Notes under the pieces: generated by a model | What the model saw: the letters and a program-made list of their open reading frames with translations, nothing else | Database searches by the model: none | What the model was told of the DNA's origin: nothing | Assembly (NCBI GenBank): GCA_020061355.1 | Contig: JAGUYK010000025.1 | Location: forward strand, 1 to 47,814 | Direction of reading: 5' to 3' | DNA length: 47,814 nt | From: Ignavibacteriales bacterium | GTDB taxonomy: Bacteria > Bacteroidota > Ignavibacteria > Ignavibacteriales > Melioribacteraceae | Part shown: piece by piece, positions 1-9,168 of the stretch | Layout of the letters: every line of letters starts with the position of its first letter | How positions within the stretch are numbered: the first letter of the stretch is position 1 | Position numbers and translations under genes: made by a program

Positions 1-950
1 GGCTGGATATAGAAGGATGTCAGAGAGTAATTATAACACGCTGCAACATCGACTGCGAAGATGATTCTATTGTGTTGAAAGCATTATCTACGCGTGCGTG
101 TAGAGACATAACAATTAGCGATTGTATTATTAGCGGATTGAAATCTGCAATAAAAACCGGCACTGAGTCTGTAGGCAGTTTTGAAAATATTACAATAACC
201 AACTGTACATTCTACGGGACACGCGGAATCAGTCTGCTCGCAGTCGACGGCGGCTCGGTGAATAATGTTACTATATCAAATATTTCTATGCGCGGCACCT
301 ATGCTGTGATTGTAATGAGATTAGGTTCGAGAATGAGAAAATATTCTGTACCTGATTCACTGGCACCAGTTAATCCGGGTTCATTCAGAAATATAATGAT
401 CAGTAATGTTCAGGCTTATGAAGTTAGTGAGAGTAATGATTTCATCTCCGGTATTCCGGGGCATTATATTGAAAATGTTTCTCTTAGTAATATAAGGATT
501 GAATATGCTGGCGGGGGCAAGAAAAAAGATTTCGAAAGAGAGATTCCGGAATTAATCGATGAATACCCGAAAGCCAGAATGTTCGAGACACTTCCTTCCT
601 ATGGATTTTTTATCCGTCATGCTAGAAATATTTCTATAGAAGACCTCTTCATTAGCTACAAGGATAAAGAAGAGCGTCCCGCGCTCTACTGCAGTGATGT
701 ATCAGGTCTGAATATTTCATCATTAAAAGCAGTATCGCCGGAACGGTCAATCCCTTTAATAGACCTGCATGATGTTCAGAAATGTTTAATCTCAAACTGC
801 AAACCGGAAGGCGAGCTTGATACTTTTTTGCGAATAAGTGGAATGAATACAAAGGAAATTATTCTTAACAGAAATTACTTAGGAAATAGTACTAAACTTT
901 ATTCTTTAAGTCCGGAAGTAAACAGCAACACAATTAAAGAATTAGAATAA
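1..950 (+). CDS. GH28-like glycoside hydrolase (5' truncated)
   Basis: The frame is open from the first bases of the window, so the gene starts upstream. About 315 residues are visible. They form short repeated strands ending in Asn-rich turns, such as NITITNC and NVTISNI, as expected for a right-handed parallel beta-helix. The segment CEDDSIVLK near bases 54-80 matches the Asp-Asp motif of family GH28 (polygalacturonases, rhamnogalacturonan and xylogalacturonan hydrolases). Where classical members have Gly-His-Gly, this protein reads SGLKSAIKTGTES, so that His is absent, as I recall for some bacterial GH28 clades. It probably acts outside the cytoplasm on a galacturonate-type polymer, but the N-terminus that would show a signal peptide is missing. 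Its stop codon overlaps the start of the next gene (TAATG), so the two are translationally coupled. Confidence 0.8.
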   Translation, partial: LDIEGCQRVIITRCNIDCEDDSIVLKALSTRACRDITISDCIISGLKSAIKTGTESVGSFENITITNCTFYGTRGISLLAVDGGSVNNVTISNISMRGTYAVIVMRLGSRMRKYSVPDSLAPVNPGSFRNIMISNVQAYEVSESNDFISGIPGHYIENVSLSNIRIEYAGGGKKKDFEREIPELIDEYPKARMFETLPSYGFFIRHARNISIEDLFISYKDKEERPALYCSDVSGLNISSLKAVSPERSIPLIDLHDVQKCLISNCKPEGELDTFLRISGMNTKEIILNRNYLGNSTKLYSLSPEVNSNTIKELE

Positions 951-1828
951 TGGTCACTATGAAAAATAAATTCAATACAAATATTTCAGTGATTATCTTT
1001 TCAATAATTCTCCTGTTCCCGAGCATTGCAATAACACAAGATAACTCATTAAAATTCATGGTCATATCGGATATTCATATAAGTAATGATCAATCCAAAG
1101 ACGAAAGGCTGATTTCTTTAATCAACGAAATTAACAGCGGAAAATTCTCTGATATTGATCTGCTTGTAATAACCGGGGATAATGTTTCAAGTTATTATTC
1201 AAAGAGAAACGATGGCGACGGACTTGAAAACAACCGGACATTAAAACTGATGAGCATTCTAAAAAAAACAAGTAAACCCTACTTAATGGCTCTAGGAAAT
1301 CACGATTACAAAATTGACCGCAACAAAGATTCCGATGCACCGTTTTCAATTGATGAAATTAATGAAATAGAAAAACTCTGGAAGGATCATGCCGGATTAG
1401 AACCGTATTATTCAACGGAAATAAATGGTTATAAAATGATAATTCTCAATAGTATGCGCGGAATGTATCTTAATAGAAGGTTCGATCCGGAACAAATGAA
1501 CTGGCTTGCCGATCAGATGAAGGAAAATATACCGGTGTTTCTTTTCTTCCATCATCCGGTTCAATCAGATAATTTCAAAATCTGGGGAAAACCTAAAGAT
1601 CTCGCCACTCCCGAAAATGAAGAAAAATTTTTTACAATCCTGGCAAAGTATAAATCTAATATAAAGGGAATCTTTGTAGGACACGGTCACATGTGGATAT
1701 CGGATACTTTGTTTAATACGATTCCAGTTTATGAAACAGCTTCGTTTGGCGAGGGTAACGGATTAAATTTTTACCGGGTTTCTGTCGATGAATTGGGTAA
1801 AGTAAATGTGGAAAAAAATTCTAAATAA
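950..1828 (+). CDS. Calcineurin-like metallophosphoesterase, exported
   Basis: The N-terminus has a hydrophobic signal sequence (about residues 11-29) ending near ITQD. The metal-binding motifs of the calcineurin-like fold follow in order: SDIH (about residues 40-43), GDN, GNHD, HHP and GHGH. This supports a two-metal phosphoesterase of about 290 residues in the periplasm or at the surface. The substrate is unknown; in a glycan operon it could remove phosphate from a sugar or act on a nucleotide or lipid. The start at 950 overlaps the previous stop codon. An ATG nine bases later at 959 would give a tidier signal peptide (MKNKFN) and is equally possible. Confidence 0.85.
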   Translation: MVTMKNKFNTNISVIIFSIILLFPSIAITQDNSLKFMVISDIHISNDQSKDERLISLINEINSGKFSDIDLLVITGDNVSSYYSKRNDGDGLENNRTLKLMSILKKTSKPYLMALGNHDYKIDRNKDSDAPFSIDEINEIEKLWKDHAGLEPYYSTEINGYKMIILNSMRGMYLNRRFDPEQMNWLADQMKENIPVFLFFHHPVQSDNFKIWGKPKDLATPENEEKFFTILAKYKSNIKGIFVGHGHMWISDTLFNTIPVYETASFGEGNGLNFYRVSVDELGKVNVEKNSK

Positions 1829-1844
1829 ATATAGGAATGCTAAT

Positions 1845-4253
1845 ATGAAAAACATTTTCCTAATTCTAGCTATTGTATTATTTGCCTGTTCAAATAGTTT
1901 TCCGCAGACAATAGCGTTATGGACTTTTGACGAGCAGGAAGGAATTTACCCAAGTTCCGTAATTAATGATCTTTCGGATAATGACTATCCGCTTGTAATT
2001 GGCTTGAGCGGCAGTATTGTTAAAGGAAAATTTGGTAATGCTCTTTCTTACGCAAAAAAGATAGAAATTCCTTTACCCGCCGGAGGTGATTCTAAGTACG
2101 GATTATCAAAACTTCTTAAGCAGCCCGGAAGAAAAATCGAACCGCTTTCATGGCATAACGCAGATTTTTGTGCTTTGATGACCAGCGGTGAGAATCACCT
2201 TCGAAAAGAAGTCGGATTTGAAAATCCAACTACAACAAAATTAAATTTGGGTCAGACTGACTGGACGGTGGAGTTCTGGTATGACGCAAACGTGGAATCC
2301 AAAAGCGAGGGAGTGATTTTTGAGATTGGTAGCGGACCGAGAGGCGAGAATAATAAAATTACACAGCTTAGTATTGGTAAAGACCATAAATCATTCACAC
2401 TATTAAATCAACCCTCCGGTACAAAACTTCTTATTCCAACAATAGTCGCTGATGGCTGGCATCACTACGCATTCGTTTACTCATCATCCGAAAAACAACT
2501 TAGACATTTTGTTGATGGGATACTACAGGTCCTTCCAAAAAAATCTGAAATAAAGTCTTTACCGACTGGTGAAGAAGCTTATATGTCTTTAGGAACTGAT
2601 GGCTTGTGGAAAAAGCCAATGCAGGGGAAACTTGATGAATTACGTTTTTCTTCAGCACAAATCTATAAATCCGGTTTTAATGTACCTGAAAGTTTTTCAG
2701 AACTTCATAGAGATCAACAAAAGATCGTACTGAAGAAAGGTCCGGAATTGTTATTTGAAAAGGGTAAAGAGAATTCAATCGTGCAGCTCCAGGATCGCAA
2801 ATACCTTTTTATAGATGATGCAATAATTAAAGAAATGAGAAATGTAATTTTTTCTGTCAATCTTCCAAGGTACGTTGACCGTGTTATTCCAGATATAAAA
2901 GGAGCATTCCGAAAGCACATAAATGTGGTTGAAGATGAAAACGGATTGATAAGAATGTATATGGGAATTGAAGATGACTATCTGGGTGTGCTGGTTTCTA
3001 AGGATGGAAAAAATTTTGAAGCGCCTGATCTCGGCAGAGAACATAAAGGGGAAAAAAATGTTGCGATTGCTGAACAGTGCGCTATGGGTATGGCTTTCAT
3101 AGATCCGAATGCACCGCCCGAAGAGCGATGGAAGTATATAAGCGATTATCATCGAAGAGGGATTAACATATGGACATCGCCTGACGGTTTTAATTTCAAT
3201 AGGGTAAGAACTCCGGTTCTACCTTTCCGTTCCGGTTCTCAATCAAATATCTTTTATGATGATCAGAAACAGGTTTACGTTTCATTCCACCGGACTGATA
3301 TGGGAGCTACCATGAGCGGAGATACCGAAAGAGATTTTGTTATGACGCTTGCAACCGACATTAAACGTCCCTGGCCGTATAAACCGTTAAGCTTAGAAGA
3401 AGAACTTGCTCTTGCAAAAACAAAACGAACACATAAATTATTTCCGTGGTATCTTGATAACGGACCTCTAACACCGGGAGGATTTGGTCTAGAATATCCA
3501 TGGATTTTTACTCCACGTGAAGGAATTGATCCCGATGAAACAGATATTTATGTTCCTAAAGCGCATAAGTACGAATGGGCTCCTGATACTTATCTGGCTT
3601 TCCCTGTTATCTACTATCATTACGAAACTCCAAATAATCCGGCAAGATTCACTCTGTTTAATGAAAAAAGAAATCTGGGCTCCGGACCTACTGATATTCA
3701 GGTTGAAGTATCGAGAGATGGTATAAACTGGAAACGATACCCGATGCCGGCTTATATCCCGATCGGCAGGTATGATGGTGATGATATCAAACAGGTTTAC
3801 ATTGGCCACGGTATGATAAAACGCGGAGATGAAATATGGCAGTACTTCTTCGGTGATGCCAAGTATCATTCCCCTTATACTAAGGGAAATGATCTCCGTG
3901 CCGTTTACAGGGTTGTTCAGCGACTCGATGGTTTTGTCTCTGCCGATACTCCATATGAAAAGGAAGGTACAATTATTACAAAACCATTGGTATTCAAGGG
4001 GAATCGTTTGGTACTGAATATAAATACTTCGGCTGCCGGTTTTACACAGGTTGGAATTATTGATCAAAACGGCGAACCGATCGATGGATACAGTGTTGAC
4101 GACTGTGTTTATATAAATATAAATTCAATTGAACACGAAGTTGAATGGATGAAAAAGGGAAAAGATCTTTCTTCGCTTGAAGGAAAAACTGTTCAGCTGG
4201 TCTTTAAAATGCGGGGATCAAAATTATTTGCAATGCAGTTTGTAAAAAAATAA
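1845..4253 (+). CDS. LamG plus propeller-like exported protein, paralogue 1
   Basis: I chose ATG 1845 because AGGA lies about 10 bases upstream and the protein then starts with a signal peptide (MKNIFLILAIVLFACSNSFP). The Cys at about residue 15 could make it a lipoprotein. Residues about 95-280 form a concanavalin A/LamG-like domain (DWTVEFW, HFVDG, GKLDELRFS). A second part begins at LFIDD near residue 322 and contains FRKH, VVEDENGL, YISDY, SPDG, YLDNGPLTPGGFG and SRDGINWKR, which look like blades of a five-bladed propeller of the GH32/GH43 type. A C-terminal beta-rich domain of about 100 residues follows. I recognise the overall type from polysaccharide-degrading bacteria but not an assigned activity. 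It is the first of three adjacent paralogues. Confidence 0.8.
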   Translation: MKNIFLILAIVLFACSNSFPQTIALWTFDEQEGIYPSSVINDLSDNDYPLVIGLSGSIVKGKFGNALSYAKKIEIPLPAGGDSKYGLSKLLKQPGRKIEPLSWHNADFCALMTSGENHLRKEVGFENPTTTKLNLGQTDWTVEFWYDANVESKSEGVIFEIGSGPRGENNKITQLSIGKDHKSFTLLNQPSGTKLLIPTIVADGWHHYAFVYSSSEKQLRHFVDGILQVLPKKSEIKSLPTGEEAYMSLGTDGLWKKPMQGKLDELRFSSAQIYKSGFNVPESFSELHRDQQKIVLKKGPELLFEKGKENSIVQLQDRKYLFIDDAIIKEMRNVIFSVNLPRYVDRVIPDIKGAFRKHINVVEDENGLIRMYMGIEDDYLGVLVSKDGKNFEAPDLGREHKGEKNVAIAEQCAMGMAFIDPNAPPEERWKYISDYHRRGINIWTSPDGFNFNRVRTPVLPFRSGSQSNIFYDDQKQVYVSFHRTDMGATMSGDTERDFVMTLATDIKRPWPYKPLSLEEELALAKTKRTHKLFPWYLDNGPLTPGGFGLEYPWIFTPREGIDPDETDIYVPKAHKYEWAPDTYLAFPVIYYHYETPNNPARFTLFNEKRNLGSGPTDIQVEVSRDGINWKRYPMPAYIPIGRYDGDDIKQVYIGHGMIKRGDEIWQYFFGDAKYHSPYTKGNDLRAVYRVVQRLDGFVSADTPYEKEGTIITKPLVFKGNRLVLNINTSAAGFTQVGIIDQNGEPIDGYSVDDCVYININSIEHEVEWMKKGKDLSSLEGKTVQLVFKMRGSKLFAMQFVKK

Positions 4254-4264
4254 GGACTAACGTT

Positions 4265-6697
4265 ATGAAAAAATTAATCGCGAAATTCTTGTTCTGGATA
4301 ATTATCATTAGTAATTATTCCTTAGCACAATCGAACAGTTACAAAGTTATTTCACTTTGGTGTTTTGATGAACAAATCGGACTTTACCCAAGTAGCGTTC
4401 TAGAAAATCTTTCCGATAATGATTATCCCCTTGTACTTGGATTAGGCGGTCAAATCGTTCCGGGTAAATTTGGAAATGCTCTTCAACCGATTGAACTTCC
4501 GGGCATTAAATTACCACACGGTGAGGTTGAGTTTGGATTGGAAAAAATTCCGAAACAAAAAGGTAGAAAGGTTGAACCGCTTACATGGTACAATGCAAAT
4601 TTTTGTGCTTTGATGACAAGCGGAGAAAAACATCTGCGTAAAGAAATCGGCTTTGTCCAACCGACAAAAACAAGATTGAACCTTGGCAGTTTCGATTGGA
4701 CTGTTGAATTCTGGTTTAAGCCATCAAATAAAACCGGTAACGACGGGGTTGTGTTCGAAATTGGCTCCGGTCCAAGAGGCGAGAACGATAAGATCACAAG
4801 TCTAATGCTCAACTCGGATTTAAAAACTTTTATCATTCGGAATCAACCAACAAATAATATTATCAGAATTAATTCAATCAGTTTCAGCGTTAAAACGGAA
4901 TGGTTTCATGTATCATTTGTTTATTCATCAAAAGATAGAATCATTTACCATTATGTAGACGGCAAATTAATTTCATCAACAAAAAATGTTACGATTAAAC
5001 CGCTTCCAGTTGGTGAAGAAGACTATATGAGCATCGGTAGGGATGGTTTATGGAAATATCCGTTGCAAGGTACGCTTGATGAATTAAGATTCTGTGAAGG
5101 ACAGGTATATACTTCAGAATTTAATCCTCCTGAAAGTTTTGTTAAACCATCAGATAAACAAATACTAGAATTAGTTAAGGGTCCTCCGCTTCTTTTTGAT
5201 AAATCATTAAATAGTAAACTTCCCTTTAATCTAAACAGCAGAAAACATTTATTTATTGATGATTCATTTATATCTGAAATGAATGACGTTTCGTTTAATG
5301 TAAATCCGCCTAAGAAGGCAGAACTGGTTATTGGAAATATTCAGGGGCAATTCCGGAAGCATCTAACAGTTGTTGAAGATGAAGAAGGACTAATCAGAAT
5401 TTACAATGGCATTCACGATGATTATATGGGTGTTCGTGTATCGAAGGATGGAATTAATTTTGAATCACCCGATCTTGGCAAGGAATACCGCAGGCAGAAA
5501 AATATTGTTATTCACGAACCGGTTGGCGGTATGGGAAATCCATTCATCGATCCGAACGGAAGTGGTGATGAAAAATGGAAATTTATCTCCGGTTATCATA
5601 GCCGTGGTGTTTATCTATATACCTCACCGGATGGATTCAAATGGAAGAGAGAAAAGATGGCTCTAATCCCTTTCCGTTCCGGAACACAATCCTGTACATT
5701 CTATGATGACCAGCGTCAGGTTTATGTTACTACTCATCGTACAGGAATAATGCACACACCTGCCTTCGCAACTCAGAGAAGTACGGTTGTTACTGAAACT
5801 AGCGATTTGTACAGTCCCATTCAATTTAATCCTTTAACTCAAGAAGACTATCACGAGCTGGATAAAAAGTTGCCGCTGCGCGAACCGCTTCCTTGGTGGC
5901 TAGATAATGGACCGCTTACTCCGGGAGATTTCGGATTGGAATTCCCGAACTCATTTAATCCGGACGAAGCAGATCCGGTTGGGACAGATATTTATATTAC
6001 CAAGGCAATTAAATATCCCTATGCACCGGATACATATTTATCCTTCCCTATCATTTTCTTCCATTATGAAAACGACGGTCCGCCAACAAGAACTGAATTG
6101 ATGAATCCTGAACGCAAACTTGGAGAAGGACCAATTGAGACTCAAATTGCAGTCAGCCGCGACGGACAGAACTGGAAGCGTTATTACCGACCGGCATACG
6201 TTGGAATCGGAATGCATGAAGGGATTGACATGAAAACCGCTTATATAGCTCAGGGAATGGTAAGGCGCGGAGATGAAATTTGGCAATACTACTTCGGCGA
6301 ACCTTATTACCATTCTGCATATATCAAAACCGATAAAAGAATTTCTGTTTATAGATTAGTCCAGAGATTGGATGGATTTATTTCAATTGACAGTCCATAC
6401 GAAAAAGAAGCAGTTGTAAAAACAAAACCATTCACTTTTGAAGGGAATAGACTAACGCTAAATATTGATACCGATGCTGCAGGTTATGCTCAGGTCGGCT
6501 TTTTAGATGAATATGGTAATCCGGTTGAAGGTTTTTCTGTTGATGATTGTATTTATATAAACGGTGATTTCATAGAAACAGAAATTGAGTGGCTCAACAA
6601 AGGGAAAGATATTTCTTCTCTTCAAGGAAAAACTTTGCAGCTTGTTTTTCGAATGCGCGGCAGCAAACTTTATTCTATGCAGTTCAAGAATCAATAG
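4265..6697 (+). CDS. LamG plus propeller-like exported protein, paralogue 2
   Basis: This 810-residue protein starts at ATG 4265 behind AAGGA and has a signal peptide ending near SLAQ. It keeps the layout of its upstream neighbour: LamG-like domain (DWTVEFWF, YHYVDGK, GTLDELRF), then LFIDD, FRKHLTVVEDEEGL, SPDGFKWKR, QSCTFYDDQ, DNGPLTPGDFG, APDTYLSFP and SRDGQNWKR, then a C-terminal beta-rich domain. The C-terminal 100 residues are almost the same as in paralogue 3 but clearly different from paralogue 1. Acidic residues in LFIDD and VVEDE are kept in all three and are candidates for catalysis or metal binding, which is only inference. The gap to the previous gene is 11 bases. Function is unknown; degradation or binding of the operon's glycan is likely. 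Confidence 0.8.
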   Translation: MKKLIAKFLFWIIIISNYSLAQSNSYKVISLWCFDEQIGLYPSSVLENLSDNDYPLVLGLGGQIVPGKFGNALQPIELPGIKLPHGEVEFGLEKIPKQKGRKVEPLTWYNANFCALMTSGEKHLRKEIGFVQPTKTRLNLGSFDWTVEFWFKPSNKTGNDGVVFEIGSGPRGENDKITSLMLNSDLKTFIIRNQPTNNIIRINSISFSVKTEWFHVSFVYSSKDRIIYHYVDGKLISSTKNVTIKPLPVGEEDYMSIGRDGLWKYPLQGTLDELRFCEGQVYTSEFNPPESFVKPSDKQILELVKGPPLLFDKSLNSKLPFNLNSRKHLFIDDSFISEMNDVSFNVNPPKKAELVIGNIQGQFRKHLTVVEDEEGLIRIYNGIHDDYMGVRVSKDGINFESPDLGKEYRRQKNIVIHEPVGGMGNPFIDPNGSGDEKWKFISGYHSRGVYLYTSPDGFKWKREKMALIPFRSGTQSCTFYDDQRQVYVTTHRTGIMHTPAFATQRSTVVTETSDLYSPIQFNPLTQEDYHELDKKLPLREPLPWWLDNGPLTPGDFGLEFPNSFNPDEADPVGTDIYITKAIKYPYAPDTYLSFPIIFFHYENDGPPTRTELMNPERKLGEGPIETQIAVSRDGQNWKRYYRPAYVGIGMHEGIDMKTAYIAQGMVRRGDEIWQYYFGEPYYHSAYIKTDKRISVYRLVQRLDGFISIDSPYEKEAVVKTKPFTFEGNRLTLNIDTDAAGYAQVGFLDEYGNPVEGFSVDDCIYINGDFIETEIEWLNKGKDISSLQGKTLQLVFRMRGSKLYSMQFKNQ

Positions 6698-6710
6698 GAG
6701 ATAATGGATA

Positions 6711-9137
6711 ATGCAAATGATAAAAAATGTAATCATGTTTTCCTTCATTATCACAACCCTCATTGCCCAGAATAAAGTTAAGACCGTTGCACTCTGGACT
6801 TTTGATGAACAGCAGGGGATTTACCCGAGTTCTATTTTATCCGATCAATCGGAAAATGATTACTCGATTGCACTAGGACCGGGCGGACAAATTGTAAGCG
6901 GTAAATTCGGTAATGCTCTGGAACCGGTTGAACAGCCTAAAATAATTCTTCCGCATAGTGAATCGCTAGTATTCGGAATGATTAAACTCCCTGTACCTGA
7001 AGGAGGTGCAGCGGAGCCGATGACATGGCATAACGCAAACTTCTGCGCTCTGATGACAAGCGGCGAAAAACATTTGCGAAAAGTATTTGAATATGCTAAA
7101 CCGACACATACAAAATTAAATCTGGGTGAATTTGATTGGACCGTTGAATTTTGGTTTATGCCTAATAAGAAAACCGGAAATGATGGGATAGTCTTTGAAA
7201 TAGGATCCGGTCCCAGAACAGAAAACGAAAAAGTTACAAGATTAATTTTAAGAAATGATATATCAAAGTTTATTCTCTTTAATCAGTCTTCAAATAATCG
7301 GATTGAAATTAAAACCGCTCTAAGTTTTATGAATTGGAACCATGTCGCATTTATTTATAATAAAAGCAATAAGACACTAATGCATTATGTGGACGGTAAA
7401 TTAATATCAATCTTGAATAACATAAATATATTGCCTCTCGAAACCGGAAGTGAAGACTACATGAGTATAGGCAGAGACGGTTCATGGGGTCGTCCTCTTC
7501 AGGGTAAACTTGATGAGTTGCGATTCAGTGAGGGTATTGTATACGAAAATGAATTTGATGTACCATCATCATTCTCCAGTCAATTTTCCAGAAGGCCTGC
7601 CGTCGAATTTAAAAAAGGGCTTCCCCTGTTGTTTGATAAAGTGTATAGTAGTAATGAATTTATTAACATCGGTGGGAGAAAACATCTATTTATTGACGAT
7701 GCACTTCTTGCCAAATATGACGGTTCTGAGTTTAATGTAAATCCTCCCCGTATGGCCGAATGTGTTATTGATAAGATAAATGGAACTTTCAGAAAACACT
7801 TGAATGTAGTGGAAGATGAAGATGGTCTTCTTAGATTATATGCCGGTGTTGAGAATGATTATTTAGCAGTTTGGATTTCTAAGGATGGAGTTAATTGGGA
7901 AACTCCGGATCTTCCAAACGGAAAATATAAGAACCGAACTAATATTGTTATTCATGGATCGACAGGAATGGGAATCGTATTTCTAGACCCAAACGCTCCT
8001 CCAGAAGAAAAATGGAAATATTTATCCGGATACGATGAAAAGGGAATATTCATTTTTACTTCATCCGATGGGTATAATTTTAAGAGGATTAAAACCGCAG
8101 TACTTCCTTTCTGGCCCGGGTCTCAATCAGATATTTTCTATGATGAGCAGCAGCAGAAATATGTTGCTCATCATCGTGCAGATTTTGCCACCGGTATTAG
8201 CGGTTCCACTCAGAGAGAATTTGTCAGAACAGAAACCACCGATCTTTTATCACCCTGGCCTTTTAATCCGGTAACTCAACAAGATGGTTTGAATTTGTCA
8301 AAAGTTAAACGGGTAAAGAACTTGTTACCGTTCTACCTTGATAACGGTCCCTTATCTCCCGGCGGATTTGGAAACGATTACCCGGTTGCTTTTGGTGCAA
8401 TAGATGGATTTGATCCGACCGACACGGATGTATATGTAGCAAAGGCAATGAAATATCCGTGGGCACCGGACACATATATTGCTTTCCCTACGATATACTT
8501 TCATTATAAAAATTCATTTCCGGAAACACGTTCCATCCTGAATGAAAAAAAATATCAAAGGGGTTCCGGTCCATTGGAAACTCAGCTGGCTGTAAGTCGT
8601 GACGGCAGAAATTGGAAACGTTTAGCCCGCCCGGTGTATATTGGAACGGGAAAGCATGACGGCCGGACTGTAAACACAGCTTATATAGCACATGGAATGG
8701 TTCGTAGAGGAAATGAAATATGGCAATATTATTTTGGTGAATCCCAATACCACTCATCTCATGTTTCGGATCCTGAGGGAAGAGGGGTCTACAGAGTTAT
8801 TCAAAGACTGGATGGTTTTGTTTCATTGGATAGTCCTTACGAAAAAGAAGCTGTAGTAAAAACTAAACCATTCACCTTCGAAGGGAATAGACTCACTCTT
8901 AATATTGATACCGATGCTGCCGGTTATGCTCAGGCCGGATTTGCTGACGAAACCGGAAAACCGGTTGAAGGTTTTTCGGTTGATGATTGTATTTATATCA
9001 ATGGTGATTTTTTAGAAACGGAAGTAGAATGGCTCAATAAAGGGAAAGATATTTCTTCTCTTCAGGGTAAAACTTTGCAGCTTGTTTTTCGAATGAGAGG
9101 TAGTAAACTCTATTCGATGCAATTTATAAATAAATAA
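6711..9137 (+). CDS. LamG plus propeller-like exported protein, paralogue 3
   Basis: ATG 6711 has AGGAG ten bases upstream; ATG 6717 is less well spaced. The 808-residue product begins with a short hydrophobic signal (MIKNVIMFSFIITTLIAQ). It repeats the architecture of its two neighbours: LamG-like domain (DWTVEFWF, MHYVDGK, GKLDELRFS), LFIDD, FRKHLNVVEDEDGLL, FLDPNAPPEEKWKY, QSDIFYDEQ, YLDNGPLSPGGFG, APDTYIAFP, SRDGRNWKR and a C-terminal beta-rich domain. The FLDPNAPPEE segment is closer to paralogue 1 (FIDPNAPPEE) than to paralogue 2, while the C-terminus is closer to paralogue 2, so the family looks mosaic. Function is not assigned. Confidence 0.8.
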   Translation: MQMIKNVIMFSFIITTLIAQNKVKTVALWTFDEQQGIYPSSILSDQSENDYSIALGPGGQIVSGKFGNALEPVEQPKIILPHSESLVFGMIKLPVPEGGAAEPMTWHNANFCALMTSGEKHLRKVFEYAKPTHTKLNLGEFDWTVEFWFMPNKKTGNDGIVFEIGSGPRTENEKVTRLILRNDISKFILFNQSSNNRIEIKTALSFMNWNHVAFIYNKSNKTLMHYVDGKLISILNNINILPLETGSEDYMSIGRDGSWGRPLQGKLDELRFSEGIVYENEFDVPSSFSSQFSRRPAVEFKKGLPLLFDKVYSSNEFINIGGRKHLFIDDALLAKYDGSEFNVNPPRMAECVIDKINGTFRKHLNVVEDEDGLLRLYAGVENDYLAVWISKDGVNWETPDLPNGKYKNRTNIVIHGSTGMGIVFLDPNAPPEEKWKYLSGYDEKGIFIFTSSDGYNFKRIKTAVLPFWPGSQSDIFYDEQQQKYVAHHRADFATGISGSTQREFVRTETTDLLSPWPFNPVTQQDGLNLSKVKRVKNLLPFYLDNGPLSPGGFGNDYPVAFGAIDGFDPTDTDVYVAKAMKYPWAPDTYIAFPTIYFHYKNSFPETRSILNEKKYQRGSGPLETQLAVSRDGRNWKRLARPVYIGTGKHDGRTVNTAYIAHGMVRRGNEIWQYYFGESQYHSSHVSDPEGRGVYRVIQRLDGFVSLDSPYEKEAVVKTKPFTFEGNRLTLNIDTDAAGYAQAGFADETGKPVEGFSVDDCIYINGDFLETEVEWLNKGKDISSLQGKTLQLVFRMRGSKLYSMQFINK

Positions 9138-9168
9138 TTTTTATTTTTTTTTTTTATGAGGCAACAAA

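Noticed and set aside
2775..4067. Several minus-strand ORFs of 68-192 codons opposite the first LamG paralogue.
   Set aside because: They lie wholly inside a well-supported + strand gene and encode no recognisable protein.
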